A DNA stretch of 34,826 nt from Phycisphaerales bacterium (GCA_030748805.1 JASMLG010000071.1:1-34826), one strand, 5' to 3'. Positions 23,414-33,027 are shown, counted from the first letter of the stretch. Notes: generated by a model not told the origin, from the sequence alone. Program-made: numbers and translations.

Positions 23414-23442
23414 AAACAATCCCGCGGGTAAGTTTATTGCTC

Positions 23443-23514
23443 GCAAAGGGGACACTCAAGTTTTTACGCAAGCCGTAAACTACTGAATGTCCCCGCAGCA
23501 AAGACGTTTGGAGT
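23443..23514. repeat. Intergenic repeat family B, copy 3
   Basis: GGGGACA (23448-23454) and TGTCCCC (23488-23494) are inverted arms, with TTTACG/CGTAAA forming an inner stem. The flanks GCAAAGG and GCAAAGACGTTTGGAGT match the copies at 15.6-15.8 kb. It lies between convergent genes and may act as a terminator. Confidence 0.8.
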
Positions 23515-23538
23515 CAGGTCGAAATTACCGTGGGTCGT

Positions 23539-26500
23539 TTATTTCTTGCCGCAACATTTTTTGTACTTTTTGCCGCTTCCACATGGGCATGGTTCGTTAC
23601 GTCCAACAGTCATTGTCCCAGCACCTTTTGACTTAATTACCTCAGAAGCAGCGCGAGTTGAGTGTTGGGCTGCTTTTGATCTCGAAGACATTTGCTTTTG
23701 ATGTGGTTGTTGAGTTGCTTTTTGTTTCTGTTCTTGTTGTTGTTTCTGCTGTTGTGCTGGCACACTCACTTGCATTTTTGCTTTAAACACCAAGTCGCTA
23801 ACCCTATCTTGAATGTGCTCAAACATTTCATCAAAAAGTCGAGCACCCTCCCGTTTATATTCGATCCTAGGATCAAGTTGGCTAAATGATCTAAATCCAA
23901 TTGACTCTTTTGCTTGATCCATCTGATATAAGTGGTCTTTCCAAACACCATCAAATATTTGCAACAGTACTGTTCGTTCAAGTTGTGCCAATTCTGCACG
24001 CTGTATTTGTTTGATCTTTGCTCTTGAGACAGCCAGCGGATCTTCCTTCGCTTGTTCAATTTCTTGATCTAGCAATGCGAAGTTCCAGTTTTCTCGTAAC
24101 CACTTATCTATATCGCCATCACTTTCATCCACAATCCTCTGAGCACGACGCTCGTAGCGATCGTCGTCCCATCTATTGGCTTCTTCGACTAAGAACTTTT
24201 TCAACTCTTCAGGACTGTTTGAAGGTAATGATTGGGGTGTCCAATCTAATTCGTACTTGAGTTTTACCCAGTTACAAAATCCTTCAATTGCTTTTGCTGG
24301 ATCTTGCTGCATCCTTACGTTTGTCATATCCATCATAAACTCGATTGGATACTCTCTTTCTCTGATGGAATAAACATCCATCGCTTTCTCCATTACAAGA
24401 TCGACTGCTTCGTCTGGCTCAAGATTGTCAAAATCACTTGGCTTACACTCAATGTCAAATTTTGATTTCGCCCATTTAGTTAATTCTTCCTGAGCATGCA
24501 TCGGGACTAAAAATGGATCTAGCGGTGAGAGGTCAATTGCTTGAATTTTTTCTGCAGCAGCGTCTTCTATTCTTTCAATAATTTCTTCACGAGACATTTC
24601 AGTTGCTTCAGCAATTGTAATATTACAATTCCATGCAGAAGCTCCCCAATCAACTGCTCCCTTGTAATCCCAAGTGGTTTCATCGCGTTCTGCAACTTTA
24701 CCTTCCCCTAAATCAATTGTATCTGGAAGATACTCACCGATAGTAACGCGAATAATTTCTACTGATTCCTCAAGGGAATCACGAATTATCAATTTATGTA
24801 GATCCTCGCGATCTTTTCCAACAATTCTATCTGCTTCTATGTCAACGTTCAGATTCTCGCGAATCCACTCTGACATACAACTCGCAGAATATGAGGGGTC
24901 AAGATAGTTGCAAACCGAATCAGTAACTGCTTTCTCTATGTAATCGAAGATTAGTTCGCGAATCTCTCTACCCTCTAAGACCTGCTGTCGCAAATCGTAA
25001 AATACGTGCCGTTGATGATCCATTACTTCATCGTATTCAAGAATATTCTTACGAACTAAAAAATTCCGCTCTTCCACTTTTCGCTGGGCTTTTGTCAATG
25101 CCTTGGTCAGCATGTTGTGTTCAATCGCAACACCTTCCTTCATGCCCATCTTGCTTAAGAGTTGCAACGTTCTTGGACCTGCAAACATTTTCATCAGGTC
25201 ATCTTCTAAACTCAAGAAGAAACGTGTTGAACCATTATCACCTTGCCGTCCACTACGACCACGCAACTGATTGTCAATTCGCCGTGCTTCGTGACGTTCG
25301 GTTGCAATCACATGAAGACCTCCCATGTCTTCAACACCTTCAAAGAATCTGAGTTTGTGCAACAGGCAAGCTCCACTTCGATCTATGTCATCAATTAATT
25401 TGCCTTCCTTTGTGGAATGCGCCTTATCGCCATCCACCCACCAGCAACAAGTTGCCCACCAGTACTCTAACAGTTTCCGGCGAATGTCAACCTCAGACAT
25501 TGACTCAACATCTGCTTTACGGAGTCCGAGTTCTTTTGGCGCAATATGACGATAGATTTTTGGAACAACTTCATCAATGTCCATGTCTGCAGTAACATCA
25601 CGAGGGCAAAGGTCAGTACGTTTCCAATGCTCTATCAATTCAGCAGGTGTAAATAACGCCAATTTAATATCTGTACCTCGTCCAGCCATATTTGTCGCAA
25701 CAGTTACTGAGCCAAGTTCACCAGCGAACTTTACGATTTCTGATTCTCTCTCGTGTTGTTCGGCATTTAGAACTTCGTGATTGATATTAAACCTACCTTT
25801 GAGCAGTTCACTTAATTCTTTTGATTTTTCAACACTGGTTGTACCTGCTAGAACTGGTCGACCTACTCGATACATGGAATATATTTCTTCTACTGCTGCA
25901 TTTGTTTTATCTTTAGATGATGTAAAAACAAGATCATTGTGGTCATTACGAACAACTGGAACGTTCGTAGGGATAACCAAAACATCAAGACCATAGATTT
26001 CATAAAATTCTGTTGCTTCAGTATCTGCGGTACCAGTCATACCTGCAAGTTTCTCGTACAACTTGTAGAAATTCTGAATGGTAATTGTTGCCATCGTTTG
26101 CGTCTCTTGTTTAATTTCTACGCCTTCTTTTGATTCGATTGCTTGATGCAACCCATCTGACCATTGACGCCCTACCATCTTTCGACCTGTATTTTGGTCA
26201 ATAATAATAATGCTCATCACCCCTTTGTCATCTGGGGCAACCATGTAATCACGGTCACGCTGGTAGACAGTATGCGCACGAATCGACTGTTCTAAAAGGT
26301 GAGGTACATCCATGTTTTCGCCAACATAGAACGAACCAATATTTGCTTCTTTCTGAGCTTCAGCAACTCCTTCGTGTGTTAACGTTGCTCGTTTTTTGTC
26401 AAGTTCAATTTCATAGAATTGAGTGTACTGATCTCGGTTCTGTTCAAGTTCTGGAAGATCTTTTTTCGCCACTGCCATACGCTCTTTGAGCGCAGGTATT

Positions 26501-27597
26501 GTCGATTTATCCATCGCATTCCGAATATCACCTTCAAGACCACTTATCTTGACTAGACATGATTGCACTTCTTGATCAAGTTTTTCCCATGGTTTTTGCT
26601 TTTCAAGCAAGTGCTTTGCTAGATTATCAGCAAGCTCATAACGTGGTTGGTCGTCATGAGCAAGACCAGAGATGATTAGTGGTGTTCTTGCTTCATCAAT
26701 TAGAGTCGAGTCAACTTCGTCAACAATTGCAATTTGTCGGCGTTTTTGAACTTGCTCTTGTGGGGTCATCTTCATGTTATCTCGAAGGTAATCGAATCCG
26801 AATTCTGCGGTTGTTCCATAAACAACATCACAGTGATATGCCAATTGTTTTAGTTGTGGGTGTTGCATGTGCTGAGGATGGATTGCTCCAACAGTTAACC
26901 CCAACATTCTAAAGAATGGAAAAGTCCAGTCTCGGTCACGTTGAACTAGATAATCATTCACTGTAACAACATGTACTTGCTTACCTTCGATTGCAGCTAG
27001 GTAACAAGATAGAGGGGCAACTATTGTCTTACCCTCTCCTGTTTTCATTTCAGCAATTCGACCTTCATAGAGAACCACCGCACCGACGAGTTGCACGTCA
27101 AAGGGGCGAGCGCGAAACGGTGGTTTTGACTGTGGATACAGCTCTCGAACTGCTTCGTACAGTTCAGCAGGAATATCTACAAATAACCATGGCGGAACTG
27201 GCTCAACACTACCAAGTAATTCGCGGTCTGGTTTGCGGTCTTCGGTTGCCTCAATTATTTCTTTTGTTTCATCGTAAAGTTTTCTGGCAGATTCCTCTAA
27301 CTGAGATGGATCAAACTCATGAACTGGGTTGAATATATTCCGTATACCTACGGATCGATCCATTGCCTCGCGGGCGATTGCGAAGACCTCTGGAATTAAA
27401 TCCGTTGCTTTTTCACCGTCAGCAACCCGATTCCGGAACTCTTCTGTTTTTGCATATAACTCAGCATCTGTAAGAATTCTGGTTTCCGACTCAAGTGACG
27501 AAACCTGCTCAACCAACTTTAAATATCGCTTGACCATTCGATCATTGCGACTACCAAATACCTTACGACCTACTGTACTTACTACTGGAACGCCCAT
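23539..27597 (-). CDS. secA: Protein translocase ATPase SecA, enlarged
   Basis: SecA drives preproteins through SecYEG. At 1352 residues it is far longer than the usual 800-950. Visible parts: Walker A MKTGEGKT (184-191), DEVD (293-296), the preprotein cross-linking domain with an extra helical stretch (about 330-405), and NAEQHERE and TNMAGRGTDI in the second nucleotide-binding domain. A Trp/Cys-containing insertion of about 95 residues follows (646-741), then GRSGRQGD. The helical wing/scaffold region is roughly doubled (about 900-1190), the scaffold helix continues with VWKDHLYQMDQ, and a Gln-rich linker precedes the zinc-binding CPCGSGKKYKKCC. A GAGGTG ribosome binding site precedes the ATG. 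It is the second gene after the small membrane protein. Confidence 0.97.
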   Translation of the reverse strand: MGVPVVSTVGRKVFGSRNDRMVKRYLKLVEQVSSLESETRILTDAELYAKTEEFRNRVADGEKATDLIPEVFAIAREAMDRSVGIRNIFNPVHEFDPSQLEESARKLYDETKEIIEATEDRKPDRELLGSVEPVPPWLFVDIPAELYEAVRELYPQSKPPFRARPFDVQLVGAVVLYEGRIAEMKTGEGKTIVAPLSCYLAAIEGKQVHVVTVNDYLVQRDRDWTFPFFRMLGLTVGAIHPQHMQHPQLKQLAYHCDVVYGTTAEFGFDYLRDNMKMTPQEQVQKRRQIAIVDEVDSTLIDEARTPLIISGLAHDDQPRYELADNLAKHLLEKQKPWEKLDQEVQSCLVKISGLEGDIRNAMDKSTIPALKERMAVAKKDLPELEQNRDQYTQFYEIELDKKRATLTHEGVAEAQKEANIGSFYVGENMDVPHLLEQSIRAHTVYQRDRDYMVAPDDKGVMSIIIIDQNTGRKMVGRQWSDGLHQAIESKEGVEIKQETQTMATITIQNFYKLYEKLAGMTGTADTEATEFYEIYGLDVLVIPTNVPVVRNDHNDLVFTSSKDKTNAAVEEIYSMYRVGRPVLAGTTSVEKSKELSELLKGRFNINHEVLNAEQHERESEIVKFAGELGSVTVATNMAGRGTDIKLALFTPAELIEHWKRTDLCPRDVTADMDIDEVVPKIYRHIAPKELGLRKADVESMSEVDIRRKLLEYWWATCCWWVDGDKAHSTKEGKLIDDIDRSGACLLHKLRFFEGVEDMGGLHVIATERHEARRIDNQLRGRSGRQGDNGSTRFFLSLEDDLMKMFAGPRTLQLLSKMGMKEGVAIEHNMLTKALTKAQRKVEERNFLVRKNILEYDEVMDHQRHVFYDLRQQVLEGREIRELIFDYIEKAVTDSVCNYLDPSYSASCMSEWIRENLNVDIEADRIVGKDREDLHKLIIRDSLEESVEIIRVTIGEYLPDTIDLGEGKVAERDETTWDYKGAVDWGASAWNCNITIAEATEMSREEIIERIEDAAAEKIQAIDLSPLDPFLVPMHAQEELTKWAKSKFDIECKPSDFDNLEPDEAVDLVMEKAMDVYSIREREYPIEFMMDMTNVRMQQDPAKAIEGFCNWVKLKYELDWTPQSLPSNSPEELKKFLVEEANRWDDDRYERRAQRIVDESDGDIDKWLRENWNFALLDQEIEQAKEDPLAVSRAKIKQIQRAELAQLERTVLLQIFDGVWKDHLYQMDQAKESIGFRSFSQLDPRIEYKREGARLFDEMFEHIQDRVSDLVFKAKMQVSVPAQQQKQQQEQKQKATQQPHQKQMSSRSKAAQHSTRAASEVIKSKGAGTMTVGRNEPCPCGSGKKYKKCCGKK

Positions 27598-27651
27598 GCG
27601 TCACCTCTTAACTTGTTTTGAAATGTGAAAATAAACGAGAACTGAAAACAA

Positions 27652-27921
27652 TTAGCCAAGGTCGGGTGGTGGCAAATTGTGTAAGTCCTCGATATCGGCT
27701 TGTGGAAGTTGATTGCCGTCGAGTATTTGTGGATTCCATATAGTTGGAACTCCCAAATTTTGAGATAGTGATGAGACCTCAGTCAAAACAACACCACCAT
27801 GCTGCGAAACGGTCCGAATGAGTACACGATGAGTTGCTATTGTGCCTGTAGTGACAGATCCACCAATACAGCACATCAAAATCAGGACTGTCACAAAAGT
27901 TGTTCCACGGTCACATCGCAT
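27652..27921 (-). CDS. Small single-span membrane or secreted protein, unknown
   Basis: An 89-residue product from ATG 27921: MRCDRG, one hydrophobic segment (TTFVTVLILMCCIGGSVTTG), then a hydrophilic C-terminus ending LPPPDLG. I do not recognise it. ATG 27927 and a start at 27957 are also in frame. I chose 27921 because the perfect TATAAT at 27928-27933 ends 6 bases upstream, as in other genes here, and because the longest reading runs into repeat family A. It precedes secA by 54 bases on the same strand and is divergent from the copper ATPase gene. Confidence 0.5.
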   Translation of the reverse strand: MRCDRGTTFVTVLILMCCIGGSVTTGTIATHRVLIRTVSQHGGVVLTEVSSLSQNLGVPTIWNPQILDGNQLPQADIEDLHNLPPPDLG

Positions 27922-27927
27922 TCTCAT

Positions 27928-27933
27928 ATTATA
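27928..27933 (-). promoter_or_regulatory. Consensus -10 (TATAAT) of the small-protein/secA unit
   Basis: A perfect TATAAT on the minus strand whose last base is 6 bases before the ATG at 27921. Repeat family A begins 11 bases upstream of it. Confidence 0.55.
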
Positions 27934-27943
27934 CCCAAACGGT

Positions 27944-27992
27944 GGAGTGACAGTCACTAATTGGTGACCGTCACCATGTCGTGGGTGTCCCC
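27944..27992. repeat. Intergenic repeat family A, second copy
   Basis: A single 49-base unit, 43 of 49 bases identical to 13179-13227. It holds GTGACAGTCAC (27947-27957) and GTGACCGTCAC (27964-27974). It fills the space between the divergent -10 elements of the small-protein gene and the copper ATPase gene. Confidence 0.8.
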
Positions 27993-27995
27993 ATG

Positions 27996-28001
27996 TAAGA
28001 T
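27996..28001 (+). promoter_or_regulatory. Candidate -10 of the P-type ATPase gene
   Basis: TAAGAT ends 7 bases before the ATG at 28009; no Shine-Dalgarno lies between. Confidence 0.4.
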
Positions 28002-28008
28002 GTGTGTT

Positions 28009-30189
28009 ATGGATAAGATTGAACTTCAGGTTGATGAGTTGAACTGTGCAGCGTGCAGCTCAGCAGTAGAAAAGGCCTTAAACGCAGTTGAAGGTGTAAA
28101 ATCGTCGGCTGTTTCTGTTGCGACTGGTCGAGCGACAATTTCTGGTACAAACCTAGACGGTGATCAACTTGCCAAAGTTGCAACCAATGCTGGTTATCCT
28201 TCAAAAGTGATTGACGAAGGTATTGATCCAGCCAAACTTGCAACCGAGATTGAAACAAGGCAAAAGAAAAACGCTTCTAATTGGAAACGACGGGCGATTC
28301 TAGGGGTTTGTATCTGGGCACCATTTGAAGCGCTACATTGGAGCGCTGAATCTATAGGTATCGACGGTCCTTGGATTCCATGGATTATGTTCGTTGCCTC
28401 AACAAGTTCGATGATCCTTGTCGGTGGCGGATTCTTTAGTTCAGCAATTGGTGCGGCAAAACGATTGCAAACAAACATGGACACCCTCATCACGATTGGC
28501 GCATCCGCTGCATACTTCTTTTCTCTCTTCATTTTGCTCTCAGAAAAGTTATTCAATCAAAATCTTGGCTACCCAATGTACTTCATGGAAGCAGCGGCAT
28601 TACTTGCCATCATTAGTATTGGACACTGGCTCGAAGCAACTTCATCTGCAAAAGCTGGATCTGCAATTCGCGAACTTCTTAAGATGCAACCAGATAAGGC
28701 GGAAGTTGTTGGCGAAGATGGGACAACAACCACTGTTCCCACCGGTGAAGTTGGTGAAGGTGTTCGATTACTCGTTCGACCCGGCAGCAGAATTCCAATC
28801 GACGGGAAAGTTATTGAAGGAGCCAGTGAAATAGACGAGTCAATCGTTACGGGTGAACCGCTACCAGTAGAAAAAAACATTGGAGATGTATTGATTGCTG
28901 GTTCAATGAATACAACTGGTCAACTCATTCTTGAAACAAGCGTTGATGGCAAACACACTACTGTTTCAAGGATTGCTCAACTCGTTACAAACGCACAATC
29001 AAGTAAAGCGAGTATACAACGAATCGCCGATAAAGTTTCGGGCATCTTCGTTCCTATCGTGCTTGCAATTGCAGCAATTACCATTATCAGTTGGATTATC
29101 GCAGGTGATATTGAAACCGGATTTGTCTCTGCAGTAACTATTCTTGTTATTTCCTGTCCATGCGCACTTGGTCTAGCAACACCAATGGCTGTGATGGTCG
29201 CAGCGGGCGAATCAAGTTTGCGAGGCATTCTCGTGAAGGATGCTGGCTCTCTTGAACTCGCTGGAAAAACCGTCACTGTTATTTTTGACAAGACGGGAAC
29301 GCTCACTCTTGGGAAACCTGTCGTTGCGTCCGTTGAACCAGTAGGAAACAATACACAAGACGATATCCTCAAATATGCCGCAGCAGTTGAGGCGCCAAGT
29401 GAACATCCAATTGCATCTGCTATTGTCAATGAAGCCGAGAAACAAAACATCAATGTTCCTACAGTGCAGGCGTTTGAAGCAACTGCTGGTATCGGTGTGC
29501 GTGGAACAGTTGAAGGGAAAAATGTAGCGGTACTTCGTGACGACGCTGCAACGTGCAAAATCGAACTTAATGGAAAAACTATCGGTCGCATTTCTGTTAC
29601 TGACGAAATACGTCCAGAAACAAAAAGTACAATCCAAGAATTGCACTCGTTCGGAATTGAAGTACATATGCTCTCTGGCGATAGAGATGAAACAGCAAAA
29701 GCAGTTGCTACTGAAGTTGGTATCAAACTAGAAAATGTGCACGCAGAAGCATCGCCTGCTGACAAAACCATAATCGTCTCCTCACTCCCTAGGCCAACGA
29801 TGATGGTTGGTGATGGTATTAACGATGCTGCGGCTCTTGCGGCTTCTGACGTTGGAGTTGCAATTGCGTCTGGAACCAACGTTGCCATGGAATCAGCATC
29901 CATCGTTATTCCTGCAAATAACATAGAAGCGACCTCAGAATCGGTTCATATAGCAAAGGATGCTCTTAGAACTATCAAGCAAAACCTTGTTTTTGCCTTT
30001 ATGTACAACGTTGCAGCCATCCCGTTAGCCGCTTTTGGGGTCTTAGGTACTCATGGTCCTCTAATTGCTGCAGCAGCCATGGGTTTTAGCGATGTTACGG
30101 TAATTGGTAACGCAATACGCCTAAAACATAAACTTCGTAAACGTCGTATTAAAAGCAATAACCAACAAAGGCACGCGTTTGCAACTTGA
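28009..30189 (+). CDS. copA: Copper-exporting P1B-type ATPase
   Basis: The 726-residue protein pumps Cu(I), or possibly Ag(I), out of the cytoplasm. It has one N-terminal heavy-metal-associated domain with the metal site CAAC (13-16), eight predicted membrane helices, and the actuator motif TGEP. The transport-site SCPC lies at 382-385, the phosphorylated DKTGT at 427-431, the adenine-contacting EHPIA at 465-469 and GDGIND at 601-606. The helix-7 pair YN (in FMYNVAAIPLA) and helix-8 Met (MGFSDVTV) fit the Cu(I) subgroup, although the usual second Ser in helix 8 is Asp. The start at 28009 follows repeat family A; a TTG at 27961 would translate the repeat and was rejected. DUF1800 follows after 27 bases. 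Confidence 0.92.
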   Translation: MDKIELQVDELNCAACSSAVEKALNAVEGVKSSAVSVATGRATISGTNLDGDQLAKVATNAGYPSKVIDEGIDPAKLATEIETRQKKNASNWKRRAILGVCIWAPFEALHWSAESIGIDGPWIPWIMFVASTSSMILVGGGFFSSAIGAAKRLQTNMDTLITIGASAAYFFSLFILLSEKLFNQNLGYPMYFMEAAALLAIISIGHWLEATSSAKAGSAIRELLKMQPDKAEVVGEDGTTTTVPTGEVGEGVRLLVRPGSRIPIDGKVIEGASEIDESIVTGEPLPVEKNIGDVLIAGSMNTTGQLILETSVDGKHTTVSRIAQLVTNAQSSKASIQRIADKVSGIFVPIVLAIAAITIISWIIAGDIETGFVSAVTILVISCPCALGLATPMAVMVAAGESSLRGILVKDAGSLELAGKTVTVIFDKTGTLTLGKPVVASVEPVGNNTQDDILKYAAAVEAPSEHPIASAIVNEAEKQNINVPTVQAFEATAGIGVRGTVEGKNVAVLRDDAATCKIELNGKTIGRISVTDEIRPETKSTIQELHSFGIEVHMLSGDRDETAKAVATEVGIKLENVHAEASPADKTIIVSSLPRPTMMVGDGINDAAALAASDVGVAIASGTNVAMESASIVIPANNIEATSESVHIAKDALRTIKQNLVFAFMYNVAAIPLAAFGVLGTHGPLIAAAAMGFSDVTVIGNAIRLKHKLRKRRIKSNNQQRHAFAT

Positions 30190-30216
30190 AGCACAATAAC
30201 TTATCTGGAGTGATCA

Positions 30217-31713
30217 ATGATCGTTTCTTCATTAAAACAACTCGACCCCAATGACTTTGACCAGAGAAAAGCGCAACATCTATTACAAAGAGCTGGATTC
30301 GGGGGAACTCCTCAACAAGCAGAATCACTTGCAACACTAGGTTTAGAAAAAGCTGTCGATTACATAGTTAATTATCAGAATTTACCTGACCCAAATCCAC
30401 CATCACTCGTTGATTATGACAAAGACATCATTCGACCAGCAACTCGTAGTGAGCGTGATGCAATTCGAAAAGCCAGACAAAGCGGCGATGAGGAAATGGT
30501 GGAAAAGTATCGAAATGAAAGACAACGTCGCCAACGGGCAGACCGAAAACAAATTGCAGAAATGGAACGATGGTGGTTCCAGAGATTGGTGTCAACGCCT
30601 AGACCTCTTGAAGAAAAACTTACATTATTTTGGCATGGTCATTTTGCAACTGGTTACAGAACAATTGAAAACAGTTACCACATGTTTTTGCAGAACCAAA
30701 TGTTCCGCGATAATGCCATGGGGAACTTCAAAGAGGATTTGGTCCGCGGAATCATTCATGATCCAGCTATGATTAAATATCTCAACAATCATCAAAACCG
30801 CAAGCAAGCACCGAACGAAAATCTTGCAAGAGAGTTAATGGAACTGTTTACATTGGGTGAAGGAGAAGGTTACACAGAAGATGACATCAAAGAAGGAGCA
30901 CGAGCTCTCACTGGTTACACCGTTGAAGACGATGAATTCGCCCTACAAACAAGACAACACGATACTGGGACAAAGAAAATATTTGGTCGTACAGGAAACT
31001 TTGATGGTGATGATTTTGTCGATTTGATTTTCACAAGACGAAGCGCATCATCATTTGTTATTGAAAAACTGTACAAGTTTTTCGTGAATGATTTACCTCA
31101 TGGAGAAACTGATGAGTCCAAGGGATATTTAACCTTACTTTCTCGATTATTCAAGAGAAAGGACTGGGAAATAAAACCAGTAATTGAAACTATATTTCTC
31201 TCTGAACATTTTTATGATGAATCTAATATGAATGCAATTATCAAAAGCCCCGTTCAACTTATTGTGCAAGCAGCAAGAACATTGAATCCACCCCAAAGAA
31301 AAAAAATGGTCAGAACTCTAGCAGTTGCATCTGACATCATGGGACAACGTTTGTTTGCCCCACCATCAGTAAAGGGATGGGATGGCGGGCGGACTTGGAT
31401 AAATACTTCAACAATGTTTATGCGTCAGAATACTATTCTTTACTTACTAACTGGGCAGCGTCCAGACGGTGAAGCGTGGGAATCGGATGGAACATATTAC
31501 GATGCGATGGCGTTAGCTTCAGGACACACAAATAATCCTAAAGAAGCTATTAAATATCTCATTGCTTCTCTTCTGAATATCGAGTCACCTAGCAAAGATC
31601 GCATTTCATCTCTTGAGGATTTCATGAAGACACAGCACAACAAAATTAACAATAAAACAGTAACTGGATTGCTTACACTCATTACTTCAATGCCAGAATA
31701 TCAACTGTGTTAA
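30217..31713 (+). CDS. DUF1800-family protein
   Basis: A 498-residue protein of the DUF1800 family, which is abundant in Planctomycetota and nearly always encoded beside a DUF1501 gene. Family signatures are AQHLLQRAGFGGTP at the N-terminus, LTLFWHGHFATG, NENLARELMELFTLGEGEGY, GARALTGYT and FAPPSVKGWDGGRTWINTS. No signal peptide is seen. The biochemical role is unknown. A ribosome binding site (GGAG, 6 bases before the ATG) is present, and the gene may be read through from copA. DUF1501 starts 10 bases after its stop. Confidence 0.9.
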   Translation: MIVSSLKQLDPNDFDQRKAQHLLQRAGFGGTPQQAESLATLGLEKAVDYIVNYQNLPDPNPPSLVDYDKDIIRPATRSERDAIRKARQSGDEEMVEKYRNERQRRQRADRKQIAEMERWWFQRLVSTPRPLEEKLTLFWHGHFATGYRTIENSYHMFLQNQMFRDNAMGNFKEDLVRGIIHDPAMIKYLNNHQNRKQAPNENLARELMELFTLGEGEGYTEDDIKEGARALTGYTVEDDEFALQTRQHDTGTKKIFGRTGNFDGDDFVDLIFTRRSASSFVIEKLYKFFVNDLPHGETDESKGYLTLLSRLFKRKDWEIKPVIETIFLSEHFYDESNMNAIIKSPVQLIVQAARTLNPPQRKKMVRTLAVASDIMGQRLFAPPSVKGWDGGRTWINTSTMFMRQNTILYLLTGQRPDGEAWESDGTYYDAMALASGHTNNPKEAIKYLIASLLNIESPSKDRISSLEDFMKTQHNKINNKTVTGLLTLITSMPEYQLC

Positions 31714-31722
31714 GGATAAAAA

Positions 31723-33027
31723 ATGCCACATCATCACAACGAACATGAATCAAACCAATCCACTGGAACTAACGACGCTTATAGTAGGCGTTTGTTTATG
31801 CAACAAGGCATGGCGTTTCTTTCCATGGCAACCACTGTTCCACTCTTTATGCAACGATCGGCTGAAGGCATCATGTTACCGGTTGGCTCTCTTGTTTCAT
31901 CACAGCCCGGCGTGCCGGAGGACCACACACTTGTAGTCATTCAACTTGCAGGCGGGAACGATGGTTTGAATACAGTGATTCCTTATGGAGATCGATCGTA
32001 CTTCAATAGCCGCCCACAACTCGCTATCAAGCAATCGGACACACTAGAAATTCCCGGTGCTGATGGTTTTGGACTGCACCCAAACTTAACTGGATTGCGT
32101 GAACTATTGGACAATGGTCAAGCAGCGATTATACAAGGAGTAGGATATCCAAATCCAAACCGTTCCCATTTTACCTCTACAGATATTTGGCACACTGGCA
32201 ATCAAAGTGGTCAAGGATATGGCTGGCTAGGCAAATATTTTGACAACACTTGTGCAGGTAAACCAAATCCAAAGGGCTCAATTGCAATCGGCAACAAAGC
32301 ACCTCTTGCCTTACACGGAAAAACGCAAAAGGCAGTTAATTTTGAGACCGAAAAATTATTCCGATGGGCTGGCGGAATCGAGGACTCATCATTAGAAAAA
32401 ACTTACGACGAAATTAATCGAAAAGAAACCGCAGCAAAAGAAAAAGATACCCAACTCGATTTCCTTGTTCGTACATCCCTTGATGCTCAGGTTTCATCAG
32501 ACCGAATTCGTGCTGCTGTTTCCAAACAACCACTCATAAATTATCCAGACGGTGAACTTTCAAAACAACTACAACTCATTGGTTCGATGATTCGTGCCGA
32601 TTTACCTACACGGGTGTACTACGCAAGTTTGGGTGGGTTCGATACGCATGCAAATCAACTCAACAGTCACGCCAACCTAATGCGTCAAGTCGGTAGTGCA
32701 TTAAATGCTTTCCAAAATGACTTGGCAAAACAAGGCAATACTGGAAAAGTAATAACAATGGTCTTTAGTGAATTTGGTCGTCGAGTTGCACAGAATGGTT
32801 CAGCCGGAACCGATCACGGCACTGCTGCGCCAATGTTCTTAATTGGTGATAACGTACAAAGTGGCCTACTTGGAAAACACCCCTCACTTACAAAACTAGA
32901 CCAAGGAGACCTAATTTATAACACTGATTTTCGTGAAGTGTATGCAGCCGTTCTTGAAAATTGGATGGGCGCTGATTCAAAAGCCATACTTGGGAAAAAA
33001 TACAAAAAGGCAGATGTGCTAACGTAG
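31723..33027 (+). CDS. DUF1501-family protein, Tat-exported
   Basis: A 434-residue DUF1501 protein. The N-terminus has a twin-arginine signal (SRRLFMQQGMAFLSMATTVP), so it is probably exported folded. Family motifs are LVVIQLAGGNDGLNTVIPYGD, LHPNLTGLRELLDNGQAAIIQGVGYPNPNRSHF, YYASLGGFDTHANQ and VFSEFGRRVAQNGSAGTDHG, reminiscent of the sulfatase/phosphatase superfamily metal-binding pattern. The activity has not been established. AAGGA overlapping the previous stop is the ribosome binding site. It is paired with DUF1800, and a repeat cluster follows its 3' end. Confidence 0.92.
   Translation: MPHHHNEHESNQSTGTNDAYSRRLFMQQGMAFLSMATTVPLFMQRSAEGIMLPVGSLVSSQPGVPEDHTLVVIQLAGGNDGLNTVIPYGDRSYFNSRPQLAIKQSDTLEIPGADGFGLHPNLTGLRELLDNGQAAIIQGVGYPNPNRSHFTSTDIWHTGNQSGQGYGWLGKYFDNTCAGKPNPKGSIAIGNKAPLALHGKTQKAVNFETEKLFRWAGGIEDSSLEKTYDEINRKETAAKEKDTQLDFLVRTSLDAQVSSDRIRAAVSKQPLINYPDGELSKQLQLIGSMIRADLPTRVYYASLGGFDTHANQLNSHANLMRQVGSALNAFQNDLAKQGNTGKVITMVFSEFGRRVAQNGSAGTDHGTAAPMFLIGDNVQSGLLGKHPSLTKLDQGDLIYNTDFREVYAAVLENWMGADSKAILGKKYKKADVLT

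Noticed and set aside
27961..28008. TTG start at 27961 for the copper ATPase
   Set aside because: It would translate repeat family A and add 16 residues before the conserved HMA domain; ATG 28009 fits the domain and the -10 spacing.
28977..29924. Long minus-strand open frame (315 codons) opposite the copper ATPase
   Set aside because: A shadow of the ATPase frame; no domain, no ribosome binding site, and low-complexity Ser/Thr/Ala composition.
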